From the IMG/VR virus record IMGVR_UViG_3300035698_017721, positions 1-64,000 of that record: DNA of 64,000 bases; one strand, written 5' to 3'. Numbering within the stretch: the stretch's first letter is position 1; every line of letters begins with the position of its first letter. The translations under genes and the position numbers were made by a program. This document shows, piece after piece, positions 26,324 to 35,562 of this stretch. The DNA comes from a virus. A model generated the notes under the pieces. That model worked only from the letters and a program-made list of their open reading frames with translations. It was not told the origin of the DNA and searched no databases.

Positions 26324-26993
26324 CTAACGTAATTCCTTCAGCTTCAGCAGCTTTAAGGATGTTAGGGAAGTTGTCTCTAGAGATCTGATTTGTCACACAG
26401 ATCTTTGTACCGCAACCAAGTGTGATGATGTCAGCAGCTCTACCGAAATAGCGTTGCTTACCATTCTGATTGATCTTTCTTGCTTCATTATTCTTCTTGA
26501 ACAATCCAGAGGTGCGAACCAATGTATCAGGAAAAATGGCTTTCAACTGAGCATAAGTAATGTCAGGTCGTTGATCAACCAATTTGGCAACAAGAGCCAA
26601 AGAACATTTACCCTTGCGATACTCTTTACCATCCAAGATCACCTTCGTGAAATCACGGCCGAAGTTTTTTCCAAGTGCTTCTTCATCTACGGTTTCTGTA
26701 ACAGTCTCAGGAACTTCTGGTTTTGTAACAACGGCTTTCGACTTGGTTACAACAGCAACCTTTGGTGCAACTTTCTTCACTTTCTTTGCAGAAGGAACAT
26801 CAACCAACGAATATTGTTTGTTGCTCAATTCTACATGTCCACTTTTACGAAGACGCTCATTGGCATTGTATGCTACAATGAATTTAAGTCCTGTTGCTTT
26901 TGCAATGACTTGAGTTGTTGAACCAGGGTTCTTGGTTACAAATGCTAGAACTGTTTTGTTGTCCTGCTCTTGTTTTGGTGTTAATGCTTTCAT
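26316..26993 (-). CDS. winged-helix protein with C-terminal conserved domain (225 aa)
   Basis: N-terminal ~60 residues look like a winged helix (TVLAFVTKNPGSTTQVIAKA, then ANERLRKSGHVELS). A Lys/Val/Thr-rich linker follows. The C-terminal ~110 residues (KCSLALVAKLVDQRPDITYA, QRYFGRAADIITLGCG, VTNQI) recall a domain seen in Bacteroidota proteins that are sometimes associated with restriction-type loci. DNA binding is likely; enzymatic activity is not proven. First gene of its operon, with its own promoter. Confidence 0.6.
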   Translation of the reverse strand: MKALTPKQEQDNKTVLAFVTKNPGSTTQVIAKATGLKFIVAYNANERLRKSGHVELSNKQYSLVDVPSAKKVKKVAPKVAVVTKSKAVVTKPEVPETVTETVDEEALGKNFGRDFTKVILDGKEYRKGKCSLALVAKLVDQRPDITYAQLKAIFPDTLVRTSGLFKKNNEARKINQNGKQRYFGRAADIITLGCGTKICVTNQISRDNFPNILKAAEAEGITLDA

Positions 26994-27020
26994 ATTTGTT
27001 TGTTATTGATTTTTGTTTGT

Positions 27021-27030
27021 GTAAAGATAA
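27021..27030 (-). promoter_or_regulatory. Bacteroidota-type -7 promoter element
   Basis: TTATCTTTAC 27 nt before ATG 26993; a TTTCCACA element lies at the -33 side. Confidence 0.6.
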
Positions 27031-27058
27031 GGAAAAAAATGATATGTGGAAATCAGGT

Positions 27059-27934
27059 TTATAGTGTAAATCCAACCATGAAATAAACCGGACTGGCAAT
27101 TACACCGGTGGGTCCTAAATTATTACCGCTCGAATCCTCGCCATATTCTGTCCAAGCATTACGAAAATTTGGATTTACGATAAACGAAGCTGTAACAGGA
27201 ATAACTAAAGTCTTACCAATATGTATGTCTTTATGACCATTAACAGCAACCGTTGTAACACCACCACGATCATAAAAATTCAAACCACTTGCTCCGGTTA
27301 ATCCTGCCAATGTGAATGATAAGAATGGCCAAGGTTGACCTGTTGCTTCAAAATAAACACCTTCGGTTAAATCACCTCGTTTTTTATAAATTGGATAACC
27401 TGCAACAATTTCAAAGTAATCTTTATATTCCCAGCCTAAACGTAATTCTAAGATGTGATTAGTAGTTGCCGACCAGTTTCCATAATCGCCATAATTATCT
27501 ACAACTTGATCTTTGGTGAAAAAATAATAATCATCTAAAGTTAAGGAAAATCCTGCAGGTATATGGAAAGTCGTATAGATTTCTATCCAGGTACCATATC
27601 CGCCACGATTACCATTAAGTGTTGTAGTCCCCATAAGACCAAGATCCCAATATTCAGAACCTAACCACATATCCAAATAAACAGATGGTGATTGTCCATA
27701 ACTAAGACCACGCCAAATGTTTCTTGTTGATAAGCCTACAGTATAATCAACCTCAAACTTATATCTGTTTGTGTCTTTAGTCGATACAATCGGGTGTATA
27801 TTGATTGCCTTGGGTGACAACTCCAGCGGAATTGGATCAACAACTTCATTGGGGTTCATATTCTGGGTTGAATCAGTCTGTCCAAAGGACAAGAAAGAAA
27901 TTGACAGTAATAGAATTGTAAATAAATGCTTCAT
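27059..27934 (-). CDS. outer-membrane beta-barrel protein (putative porin)
   Basis: Signal peptide MKHLFTILLLSISFLSFGQ with cleavage after the Gly/Gln. The mature part begins polar, then alternates amphipathic strands with aromatic ends (VGLSTRNIWRGLSYGQSP, YFEIVAGYPIYKKRGD). It ends in ...VYFMVGFTL, a typical last strand with a C-terminal aromatic pattern. This pattern matches the TorF-type putative porins. An outer-membrane barrel in a phage early region is unusual. It lies next to the ABC module and may serve the same system. It could change the host surface during infection. Confidence 0.7.
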   Translation of the reverse strand: MKHLFTILLLSISFLSFGQTDSTQNMNPNEVVDPIPLELSPKAINIHPIVSTKDTNRYKFEVDYTVGLSTRNIWRGLSYGQSPSVYLDMWLGSEYWDLGLMGTTTLNGNRGGYGTWIEIYTTFHIPAGFSLTLDDYYFFTKDQVVDNYGDYGNWSATTNHILELRLGWEYKDYFEIVAGYPIYKKRGDLTEGVYFEATGQPWPFLSFTLAGLTGASGLNFYDRGGVTTVAVNGHKDIHIGKTLVIPVTASFIVNPNFRNAWTEYGEDSSGNNLGPTGVIASPVYFMVGFTL

Positions 27935-27962
27935 GTTTTTGGGTTTATTGTTTTTGTTGATT

Positions 27963-27972
27963 GTAAAATTAA
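27963..27972 (-). promoter_or_regulatory. Bacteroidota-type -7 promoter element
   Basis: TTAATTTTAC upstream of the porin gene, with TTTCCATA about 24 nt further up; a variant of the same promoter class. Confidence 0.5.
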
Positions 27973-28000
27973 GGAAAAGAATTGAACTATGGAAATTCTG

Positions 28001-29029
28001 CTAAGAATTTTCCACAGTTTCTGTTAATTGATTTAGGAACTCGAGGTGTTTTGGTCCAAATTCTTCCCAAGCGAGTCCCATTGCTTTGAGGTCGTAATGC
28101 TTCACTATTGTAGCACAATCAATGTAATCTTCTCTCGATATGATTGCCCCTAATTCAGTATTGGATTTTAACCACTCTTCATTTGTTGATGGATCATATG
28201 CTTTACCGAATAGGTTTTTGATAAAACCTCTTTCAGCAGACAATGCCTCTTTACCTACTGATACAAGAGCAGACAGTTTCAATCGTAGAGAATCAGCTTT
28301 CAACTTTGCTGGCAAGTACCCTATCACATAGCTGCTATCGGCAAGTTCAACTGCCAATTTCATATCATGTGTTGAGAAGATGATTGTGTTCAACTCATGC
28401 TCATTTTGGTATAGATCAAATGATGCTTTACAGCTTTTGATATTACCTACATCCAATCCTGAGAATGGTTCATCAAATGCCATGAAATGACCAGCTGAAA
28501 GAATCTGCTCAATGATCGCTGTTCGTTGACGTTGACCACCAGACAATTCACAAGGATATTGATCTTTCTGTTCGTTCAATCCCCAAGTCTCAAGATATTT
28601 GTATGCAACGGTTTCCTTCTCATCAGTCGACAAGTCGGTTCGTCTCTGTGCAGACATCAATATGTTGAACACCGTTTTGTTACGGAACAGTGTATATTTT
28701 TGATCAACATATCCTATGTCACCTTCATGAACAATCTTTGCATCAGTTAGATCATCAGGTGTAGATAGATCCGTTAGAAGTACGTTACCTGTTCTTGGCG
28801 TAACCAATCCGGTTAGTGCTTTGAACAACGTAGATTTACCTCTTCCTGATCTTCCAACAATTGCAATGGTCTGACCTGTAATAACACCAGCTCGAACCGT
28901 ATCACGTTCCAACATGTTAATGTTCTTCAGAACAGGTAGGTAGTCTTTACCATAACCATATCCACACTCAACATCTTTGAGCGAAATGATTGGTTCGGTC
29001 TCTTCGTATTTTTTTATTTCTGTATCCAT
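28001..29029 (-). CDS. ABC transporter ATPase
   Basis: Walker A GRSGRGKST, Q-loop region YVDQKYTLF, signature LSGGQRQR, Walker B HFMAFDEP and H-loop STHD are all present, so it should hydrolyse ATP. The N-terminal ~200 residues match the NitT/TauT-type (SsuB/NrtD) importer ATPases; the extra ~110 C-terminal residues have no recognised domain. ATG 29029 (MDTEIKKYEE) was chosen because a longer start would overlap the permease gene more. Pairs with the permease at 29034-29819. Confidence 0.9.
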   Translation of the reverse strand: MDTEIKKYEETEPIISLKDVECGYGYGKDYLPVLKNINMLERDTVRAGVITGQTIAIVGRSGRGKSTLFKALTGLVTPRTGNVLLTDLSTPDDLTDAKIVHEGDIGYVDQKYTLFRNKTVFNILMSAQRRTDLSTDEKETVAYKYLETWGLNEQKDQYPCELSGGQRQRTAIIEQILSAGHFMAFDEPFSGLDVGNIKSCKASFDLYQNEHELNTIIFSTHDMKLAVELADSSYVIGYLPAKLKADSLRLKLSALVSVGKEALSAERGFIKNLFGKAYDPSTNEEWLKSNTELGAIISREDYIDCATIVKHYDLKAMGLAWEEFGPKHLEFLNQLTETVENS

Positions 29030-29033
29030 TTCC

Positions 29034-29819
29034 TTAGAGTTTTGAATATCTGAATGCAATTCGTCTTGACTTGTCTAGGAAGAAGTCTAAACTCAGTCCG
29101 AGAAGCAATATAATGATCTGTAAGGCAACGATTCTACCGTGGTTTGCCATCTTATCAGAATTCTTAATTAAGAACCCTAGACCTCCGTTTGCTGCTACAA
29201 TAGATTCAACTGTTACAAGCATCATCCAAGCGATCGCAAGGTTCTGACGAATGATCTCAATTACATAATCCATTCGACCTTTAATAACGACTTCCCAAAG
29301 CACTTCCCATCGATTATAACCGAGGGTCTGTGCATGATCGAATTCCTCTTGTGAGATCTCCTTAATCATTGCCATCAAACTAGTGGTCAAAAATGTTGAA
29401 ACGAATGTTACTAGAACTAGAATTTGAATAACACTTCCTTTATCAAAGAACAAAGTAATGTAAAACGATATTCCGGTTAGTGGTAAGTATCTGAACTTAC
29501 TAATAAATGTGGTGATCGGTTTGAATAATGGTATTACAGAAAGATAAGCGAAGATCAATGATATAACTGTTGCTATTCCGATTGCTTTACCACACAATGC
29601 CAAAGACCTTCCAACATGTGTCATTAACCCACCTTTGTAAAGACCCTGAAGACCAGCTAAAACTTGTGGTCCAGTAGGAAAGATATGGGTTCCTTCTGTT
29701 AGACTATAAATAGTCCAGTAACCTAATGCACCTAGAATCCAGATGGCTGTTACCATGATCATCGATGGGGCTCTTAGAGTTCCGAACGGTGTCACTATTT
29801 GAGTTAATTCTTGTTTCAT
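29034..29819 (-). CDS. ABC transporter permease (SsuC/TauC/NrtB-like)
   Basis: About six hydrophobic segments, with an EAA-type coupling loop (EEFDHAQTLGYNRWEVLWEV) that contacts the ATPase, as in NitT/TauT-family permeases. Sits in the inner membrane. Its stop is just past the ATPase start, so the two are translated together. Substrate unknown; alkane-sulfonate, taurine or nitrate importers are the closest by topology. Confidence 0.85.
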   Translation of the reverse strand: MKQELTQIVTPFGTLRAPSMIMVTAIWILGALGYWTIYSLTEGTHIFPTGPQVLAGLQGLYKGGLMTHVGRSLALCGKAIGIATVISLIFAYLSVIPLFKPITTFISKFRYLPLTGISFYITLFFDKGSVIQILVLVTFVSTFLTTSLMAMIKEISQEEFDHAQTLGYNRWEVLWEVVIKGRMDYVIEIIRQNLAIAWMMLVTVESIVAANGGLGFLIKNSDKMANHGRIVALQIIILLLGLSLDFFLDKSRRIAFRYSKL

Positions 29820-29836
29820 CGATGTTAGATTAGGGC

Positions 29837-29864
29837 AAAAAAAAGGGGGCCGAAACCCCCTTTT
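29837..29864. terminator. intrinsic terminator (both strands)
   Basis: GGGGG / CCCCC hairpin flanked by A8 and T4 runs, between the OmpA fusion and the permease genes. Confidence 0.8.
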
Positions 29865-29879
29865 AAATACCTCAGTGAA

Positions 29880-31715
29880 TTACTGCAGAATTGTGATTGT
29901 CACTCTTCTGTTTGCTTTACGGGCAGCGAATGAATCGTTGTCCGCATTTGGGTCAAGTGGTTCAGCAGAACCTTTACCATCAACCTCTTGGAATCTCTTT
30001 ACAGTTATTCCTTTTGCAAGCAATGCTTCGGCAACCGAGTTGGCTCTATCAGCAGATAGTTTGTTGTTGACTGATGCTGATCCAGTGTTATCCGTGTGAC
30101 CGATGATCGCAACTTTAGTCTGTTCAGCTTGAACTAATAGACTAGTGATGGTCTGAATGTCATCGAATGACGTTGGTTGGATATTTGCATTACCAATTGC
30201 GAAGTTAATGTTCCATTGACCTTCAGCAAGTTTTGTAGTTTTTGCCTTAGAGTAATCAATCGTTACTTCTTCAGTTGAGATTGCTCCCTTAACTGCTTTC
30301 AAGTATGTAAGATCTACTGCTTCAGCATAAGGTACAACACGTGGAACTGAAGAGTTGAAGTCGAATGGATTAAGATCTACAAGGTATCCACCAACTTGGT
30401 TGTAAACTGCTTGGTATCTATCGATTCCATCAGATCCAAGTCCGTAGTATTGTTTTACATCAGCGTGATTTTTAGCTCTTGTTCCACCCATGTTGTAAGA
30501 TAGACCACCTTTTGAAGCAGTCTGACCTTGGAACATATCGTACCAGTAGTCTCCACCTTTGTCCATACCGAAAGTAGCATCAACTAAGTCTCCACCTGTT
30601 CGTCCCCATTCTTCATACAACTTGATCTGATTAGCTGCTGTAAGAGAAGCCTGAAGTACACCAGTAACTTTTTCTGGGTTCTGCTCTGCCCATTCCTTAA
30701 CCATGATAAGTGTTGTCCACATTTGGTTTGGAAAGTCTGCAGTAGAAGCTACATCAGTATATCCAGTAACTGCTTCAAATACCATTACATCACCAGGTGT
30801 CCATGTTGCACAACCATCGATTTTCTTGTCAATGGTTTCATTAGACACTGTTCCATCAGGATTCTTCACTTTAAGTGTAACAGTAAATCCTGCAGATTCA
30901 GATGAGATAAGTTCCTTAGCTGACATGATATAATCATCATCCGCTGATGGGAATATATTCACTGCATTTGGATCGTATGTAGTAAAGTCAGAGTTAACGG
31001 CCATTCCATTTGCGAAACAGAAGTTCACTAACGTTACCCAGTCACCATCTCCAGGAACAACTGAGATTAAAGATCCTAGCATAGTCTGAGGATTCTTTTT
31101 CCAGCTTGCTGGACCAATTACTTTGTCCTCACCGAAAGATGCTCCACCAACACAACCTACATTAACAACATGGTATTTACCCTCACCGAATTTCTCATCG
31201 ATTGCTGCTTGTAATGTACTGATATACCAAGGTGCTCCATCACCCATTATCATCACACCTGCTGCGGCTTCTGATGATGAAGGGAATGCTTCACCACTAT
31301 CGAACTGCTCGATAAACTTCAGTTGCATTGCTTTAAGTTGACCAACCATATCCTGACGTTTGATCGTCAAGTTAACACCATTCAGTTCCATTAAAGAACC
31401 TTTAGTGGTTACTGCTCCACCATTTGCTGTGATAATGGCTGTCTCACCATTCCAAGCATAACCCGCTATTGTCCACGCTGGGTAATTCGTGTTTGCCGTG
31501 ATTGAAGCCATGTCTGTTGGCAAAGGCAATAGATCTGTTGGAAGTGCATTGTCCAACGTTTTTTGGTTAAGCGTAAGAGCTTCACCAGTGATAGATTCAC
31601 CTACCATAATTCCCGGAGCAAACACTACTGCGATTGCAACGAGTACCGCGATACCAAGAGCAACTACTACTCCCTCATAACCGGTCTTCAAATTTGTTTT
31701 TAGAATTCTTCCCAT
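29880..31715 (-). CDS. solute-binding-domain / OmpA peptidoglycan-binding fusion, membrane anchored
   Basis: 611 residues. An N-terminal TM anchor (residues ~16-36, VVVALGIAVLVAIAVVFAPG) is followed by a ~430-residue periplasmic domain that resembles type-II solute-binding proteins of the NitT/TauT class (for example DVMVFEAVTGYTDVAST). A C-terminal OmpA-like domain (GHTDNTGSASVNNKLSADRA and ARKANRRVTI) should bind peptidoglycan. Thus a ligand receptor is tied to both inner membrane and cell wall. It adjoins the permease and ATPase genes. Such fusions are rare in phages. The binding pocket and ligand cannot be read from sequence. Confidence 0.85.
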   Translation of the reverse strand: MGRILKTNLKTGYEGVVVALGIAVLVAIAVVFAPGIMVGESITGEALTLNQKTLDNALPTDLLPLPTDMASITANTNYPAWTIAGYAWNGETAIITANGGAVTTKGSLMELNGVNLTIKRQDMVGQLKAMQLKFIEQFDSGEAFPSSSEAAAGVMIMGDGAPWYISTLQAAIDEKFGEGKYHVVNVGCVGGASFGEDKVIGPASWKKNPQTMLGSLISVVPGDGDWVTLVNFCFANGMAVNSDFTTYDPNAVNIFPSADDDYIMSAKELISSESAGFTVTLKVKNPDGTVSNETIDKKIDGCATWTPGDVMVFEAVTGYTDVASTADFPNQMWTTLIMVKEWAEQNPEKVTGVLQASLTAANQIKLYEEWGRTGGDLVDATFGMDKGGDYWYDMFQGQTASKGGLSYNMGGTRAKNHADVKQYYGLGSDGIDRYQAVYNQVGGYLVDLNPFDFNSSVPRVVPYAEAVDLTYLKAVKGAISTEEVTIDYSKAKTTKLAEGQWNINFAIGNANIQPTSFDDIQTITSLLVQAEQTKVAIIGHTDNTGSASVNNKLSADRANSVAEALLAKGITVKRFQEVDGKGSAEPLDPNADNDSFAARKANRRVTITILQ

Positions 31716-31783
31716 AATTTTGATTTTTACTGTTTTTGTTTAACTGTTAATTGATTGATTTACTGTTTTGATTACTGTTTTGA

Positions 31784-32920
31784 TTAGTCGAAAATGTCAC
31801 CGAAACCACCTGACTTAACTTTATCGTCTTCGGTTAAACGATAGTCATGACGTTGATAGATTGCTGCATCAGGTGTCTCATGCTTACCTGTATCGATATT
31901 GTCGGCAAGTTCAGCAAGATTTGCAAAGGCATCATCACTATTAAAGTCGAAGTTCGCTGTTAACGTTTCAATGTCTTTAAAGTTACCTGCTGTCTTAGCA
32001 ATGTCATTTGCAATGGTAGTTGATACGGCAGTAAGAGCCAATTCAAGTTCCCAAGATTCATCGAACATCATTGCAGCTTTGGCATGTTCAGTTGCTGCGG
32101 CAGATTTCTGACCAAAGTCATAATCTCTTTTAAGTATCTCAATGGTAGCGTCAAAGTCAAGAACTTTTTCGTCCATCGCTGCATTCACCATAGTGAGTTT
32201 GTGACCCATCTTTTTCATGACTGCTGCACGAGATCCATACTTCTTAACGAAGTCTTCTGCTTGACTAAGAGTTGCTGCATGACGTTGAGCAGACATTAAC
32301 AATTTGAAAAGTTCAGCATTGTCATTTACCCAGTTGTCGTCACCTTTAGCGGCTTCTTTACCAATCTTAGCTTCGATAGCAGACATACTTGCTTTCAACT
32401 TGTCAGCTTGTCTCTTATCACTCGAGATTTGCTTCTTCAGTTTATCTGCACGATCCTCGTTATCTTGAGATTCTTTTTGCATATCACGTTCCAAAGTTTT
32501 GATTTGTTGTTTGGAATTACGTGCTTGAGTTTGGTTCTCTCTGATCAACAATTTTTGTTTTTCAAACTGTCGGAATGGATCAGCAATAATTGCTGACTTG
32601 TGCCATTGTCTCGCTTTATTACCAGCCCATGTAAAGAATGCTGGAAGAGAAAGAACACCAAGGATACTTGCACCGATAACTGCGGCAACGGCTCCAATCT
32701 GTCCGAGTGTTGTGAAGATTATTGGAAGTGCATATACCCAAGAGAAATACCCAAGTGTTCCAACTACCGCCAATTTAAAGAGTAAGGATAAAGCCTTGTA
32801 CTTATCTTGTCCTGCGTCTTCAATCGTTGACAATCCATCTTTAAAGTGTCTTGCGATTGGAAGTTTTGACATCTGAGAATTCAGATGTGTCATGTCTACT
32901 GCTTTTGCTTGTTCGCTCAT
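31784..32920 (-). CDS. membrane-anchored coiled-coil protein of the ABC module (378 aa)
   Basis: Hydrophobic stretch at residues ~45-97 (ALSLLFKLAVVGTLGYFSWV, then LSLPAFFTWAG), one or two TM helices. A long coiled coil follows (residues ~120-200, EKQKLLIRENQTQARNSKQQ onward). The C-terminal region is helical and acidic, ending SGGFGDIFD. PspA/TelA-like proteins are the nearest by shape, but no motif confirms either. It lies between the OmpA fusion and the next coiled-coil gene, all on one strand, suggesting one membrane complex. Confidence 0.6.
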   Translation of the reverse strand: MSEQAKAVDMTHLNSQMSKLPIARHFKDGLSTIEDAGQDKYKALSLLFKLAVVGTLGYFSWVYALPIIFTTLGQIGAVAAVIGASILGVLSLPAFFTWAGNKARQWHKSAIIADPFRQFEKQKLLIRENQTQARNSKQQIKTLERDMQKESQDNEDRADKLKKQISSDKRQADKLKASMSAIEAKIGKEAAKGDDNWVNDNAELFKLLMSAQRHAATLSQAEDFVKKYGSRAAVMKKMGHKLTMVNAAMDEKVLDFDATIEILKRDYDFGQKSAAATEHAKAAMMFDESWELELALTAVSTTIANDIAKTAGNFKDIETLTANFDFNSDDAFANLAELADNIDTGKHETPDAAIYQRHDYRLTEDDKVKSGGFGDIFD

Positions 32921-32945
32921 TTTGCGTCCTTGTTATTGGGTTTGA

Positions 32946-33638
32946 TTAAATGTTAACTGTAATGCCGTTCACAACCTTTGCAATTGGCTCTTGGATACGT
33001 TGACGAGCAACATTGTTGGCGGCAAGTTTACATCCAATCTCTTCAATCTCTGGTGCATACTTACTATCAATTTTTTGAAGAGCGGTTGTCTTACCATCAA
33101 TTTGATTTTGTACAGATCTCAATTGCTCTTCCAATAGACTTAGATCAGTCCGAAGTTTTCCATCCTCAGCACGTTTGGCATTTTCCAATCCAGCGATCTT
33201 ATTATTTCCTGCCGCTTCGTAAGTTGCATGAACTTTGTCGATCTCCACAACATAATGTTGGGACTTTTCTAACAAGATTTCTTTGGTTAGGGTTTCATCC
33301 ATTCCCTTAAGCATATTAAATGCCATTTTGTATGCTTCAGGCTTGTCGAATCCAACACCTGCCACTGACTTGAAGAACTCGTAGAAATCCACGCCTGGTA
33401 GATTAAGACCTTCAAACCCTTCTTCATATTTGGCCATCACTGATGCCATGTGGGGTTCACAATTTGTTTGTCCTACTGATATAGGTGGAGTGTCTACAAC
33501 CACATTAGTTGGGAACTTCAATGCTCCAGTTTCTGTCTTTCCAGTAGTCGTTGCCGTGGGCAATACAACTGACTCTTGTGCGGCAATCGCTGCCTTCTCT
33601 TCGTCAGACTTTTCTAAAAAAATATCCTTCCAGCTCAT
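32946..33638 (-). CDS. cytosolic coiled-coil protein of the ABC module (230 aa)
   Basis: First gene of the module, with its own promoter. Residues ~125-215 form a coiled coil (LRTDLSLLEEQLRSVQNQID). An N-terminal low-complexity stretch (VVLPTATTTGKTETGALKFP) has no signal peptide. The central helix pair (DFYEFFKSVAGVGFDKPEAY) may bind partners. Function unknown; likely scaffolds the membrane protein encoded next. Confidence 0.6.
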   Translation of the reverse strand: MSWKDIFLEKSDEEKAAIAAQESVVLPTATTTGKTETGALKFPTNVVVDTPPISVGQTNCEPHMASVMAKYEEGFEGLNLPGVDFYEFFKSVAGVGFDKPEAYKMAFNMLKGMDETLTKEILLEKSQHYVVEIDKVHATYEAAGNNKIAGLENAKRAEDGKLRTDLSLLEEQLRSVQNQIDGKTTALQKIDSKYAPEIEEIGCKLAANNVARQRIQEPIAKVVNGITVNI

Positions 33639-33669
33639 TCGTTATTTGTTACGTTGTTTTGATTTGATT

Positions 33670-33679
33670 GTAAAGTTAA
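33670..33679 (-). promoter_or_regulatory. Bacteroidota-type -7 promoter element
   Basis: TTAACTTTAC upstream of the coiled-coil gene; drives the ABC module. A CTTCCCC element sits at the -33 side. Confidence 0.55.
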
Positions 33680-33745
33680 GATAAAATTACAAACGGGGAA
33701 GTATGTTTCCAAAGGTTTTTCCGCACGGATGAATTTTTCCGAATA

Positions 33746-33778
33746 CAAAAACGCTTGATCCCTACTGGAACCAAGCGA
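33746..33778 (-). terminator. intrinsic terminator
   Basis: CGCTTGGTTCC / GGGATCAAGCG hairpin then TTTTTG on the minus strand, after the DUF4494-like gene. Confidence 0.7.
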
Positions 33779-33805
33779 TTCAAATAATTGTGTTTAAATC
33801 AATCC

Positions 33806-34273
33806 TTAAATCGAAAGAGGATCGTTTTTATCAAGAACCTTAGATTCGGTCTCAATCGGGAAGATGTCAAGGATAGGAGAAACAACCACAGAGACTACTT
33901 CATAGTCAACTTGTAAAGACTCTAGACCTTCTTTTAGACGAGTATCAACAGTCTTCACTGAGTTACCTGCTACAAGATAGTTCTCTGTAGCATACTTCGG
34001 CTTCAACTCCGTTCCCATGTTATACTTGATTTTACACTTGTGCCATTTGTTGTCTACTGCTCCAACAATGTCGAAGGTGGCATCAAGGTTTGTCTTACTT
34101 AGAGAAGCAACTTCAAATTCTCCACGAATCATTGTTCCTATCTCTTTGTGTACTCTCTGCTCTGCGTCAGTGAAATTAACGGCATCAAATAGATATGCCT
34201 CGTTTACCTTTTTGATCTTTCCATCTTCAAGGGTTTTTGTGTACTTTACTTTTACTGTGAACCAAGTTTTCAT
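33806..34273 (-). CDS. DUF4494-like protein (155 aa)
   Basis: Pattern of a Bacteroidota-restricted family: an N-terminal strand WFTVKVKYTKTLEDGKIKKV with YLFDAVNFTDAEQR, repeated later as KCKIKYNMGTELKPKYATEN and YLVAGNSVKTVDTRLKEGL. The two halves look like duplicated beta-alpha modules. Function unknown, but it supports a Bacteroidota host. Confidence 0.7.
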   Translation of the reverse strand: MKTWFTVKVKYTKTLEDGKIKKVNEAYLFDAVNFTDAEQRVHKEIGTMIRGEFEVASLSKTNLDATFDIVGAVDNKWHKCKIKYNMGTELKPKYATENYLVAGNSVKTVDTRLKEGLESLQVDYEVVSVVVSPILDIFPIETESKVLDKNDPLSI

Positions 34274-34297
34274 TACTTATTTATTTTTGGGTGTTGT

Positions 34298-34414
34298 TTA
34301 AAATTCTTTCTGTATTTCTGATGTATCTAAATGATCCAAAATAACAGGTTCACTTCGCACATAATACGTTGCTGGTGTCGGCTTCTTAAACCAAGACGTT
34401 ATTAAATTTTTCAT
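34298..34414 (-). CDS. small hypothetical protein (38 aa)
   Basis: ATG 34414 to TAA 34298 encodes MKNLITSWFKKPTPATYYVR and a short acidic tail. It lies just upstream of the DUF4494-like gene. A short peptide with clean coding character but no family. Confidence 0.45.
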   Translation of the reverse strand: MKNLITSWFKKPTPATYYVRSEPVILDHLDTSEIQKEF

Positions 34415-34468
34415 TACTTATATTATTAAAAATAAATCGATTTGTTTCATTTTTAATCTAAGGGTATA

Positions 34469-34477
34469 GATATATAA
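34469..34477 (+). promoter_or_regulatory. GATATATAA motif (putative late promoter)
   Basis: Upstream of the endonuclease gene at 34492, 14 nt before its ATG. Confidence 0.5.
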
Positions 34478-34491
34478 AGTAAAACATTCCA

Positions 34492-35562
34492 ATGGATTAC
34501 ATATCAATTATCAAAGATTATCACGAATCAAATAAATCTAACCGTAACTGGAATAGTGAACTTAGCAAAATATTAAGAGATTCATCTAACTATGATGAGT
34601 TTAAAACAGAAACATTTCCTTTTTTAGATCAACCTCTAGACAAACAAATAATATGGCATGTGTTAAATGATGATTATGTAGAACATATATGTAGAAATTG
34701 TAATACCGTATTGGTTTTTCATCGCCAAGTAGACTATCCTAAGTTCTGCTCGAAACAATGTACTGCTAAATATACGGCAGATCATATGACCGATGAAGAA
34801 AAATGTTTGATGGTAAAAAATCGTAAAAAAACATGCCTTCAAAAGTATGGGTTCATATCAGCGTCACAAAACGATACAGTGAAAGTAAAAAAAGAAAAAA
34901 CTAGTTTAAAGAAATACGGAGTGAAAAATGCAATGCAAAATAAGACAATTAGAACAAAACAATTAAAGTCTATGCAAAAAACTAATATGGAACGTTATGG
35001 CACAAAATCCACATTAGGTTTGGATTCAACCCGAGAAAAATACAAAGAAACCATGTTAGAATTGTATGGCGTTGATCATCCCACTAAAAATTCAATGATT
35101 AGAGATAAAGTAAAACAGACAATGATAGATCGGTATGGAGTTGAATATTACGCACAATCAAAAGATTGGTATAAAAGATATAAGAATCATGAATGGGGTA
35201 ATAAGTACAAAGATTATATTACGCCAAGTGGTATAGTCTTAAGAATACAAGGTTATGAAAATTTCGCATTAGATAAACTGTTTGCATCATATCAAGAAGA
35301 TGACATAATCACAACCAAGATACATAACGTCACAGGAAAAATACGATACTCGTTTGACAAGAAAACAAAAACGTACACGCCAGATATTTATATCAAATCT
35401 GAAAACAAAATTATTGAAGTAAAATCGCAATTCACATATGATGTACAAATTAACAAAAACGAATTGAAAGCCCAAGCATGCGTTGACTTAGGATTTCAAT
35501 TCGAATTTTGGATCATTGATAGAAAAGGACGTATTACAGAGCGTTTTGTAAATGTCTCTTAA
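34492..35562 (+). CDS. PD-(D/E)xK-type homing endonuclease beside the polymerase N-terminal gene
   Basis: N-terminal Cys pairs (CRNCNTV, FCSKQC), then repeats of the form TCLQKYGFISASQND, TSLKKYGVKNAMQNK, TNMERYGTKSTLGLD and MLELYGVDHPTKNS, a known DNA-binding module of phage homing enzymes. The C-terminal nuclease shows TYTPDIYIKSENKIIEVKS, a D...ExK core. It overlaps the 3-prime end of the polymerase N-terminal gene tail to tail by 29 nt. This placement suggests the split of the polymerase gene was caused by or is guarded by this element. Confidence 0.8.
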   Translation: MDYISIIKDYHESNKSNRNWNSELSKILRDSSNYDEFKTETFPFLDQPLDKQIIWHVLNDDYVEHICRNCNTVLVFHRQVDYPKFCSKQCTAKYTADHMTDEEKCLMVKNRKKTCLQKYGFISASQNDTVKVKKEKTSLKKYGVKNAMQNKTIRTKQLKSMQKTNMERYGTKSTLGLDSTREKYKETMLELYGVDHPTKNSMIRDKVKQTMIDRYGVEYYAQSKDWYKRYKNHEWGNKYKDYITPSGIVLRIQGYENFALDKLFASYQEDDIITTKIHNVTGKIRYSFDKKTKTYTPDIYIKSENKIIEVKSQFTYDVQINKNELKAQACVDLGFQFEFWIIDRKGRITERFVNVS

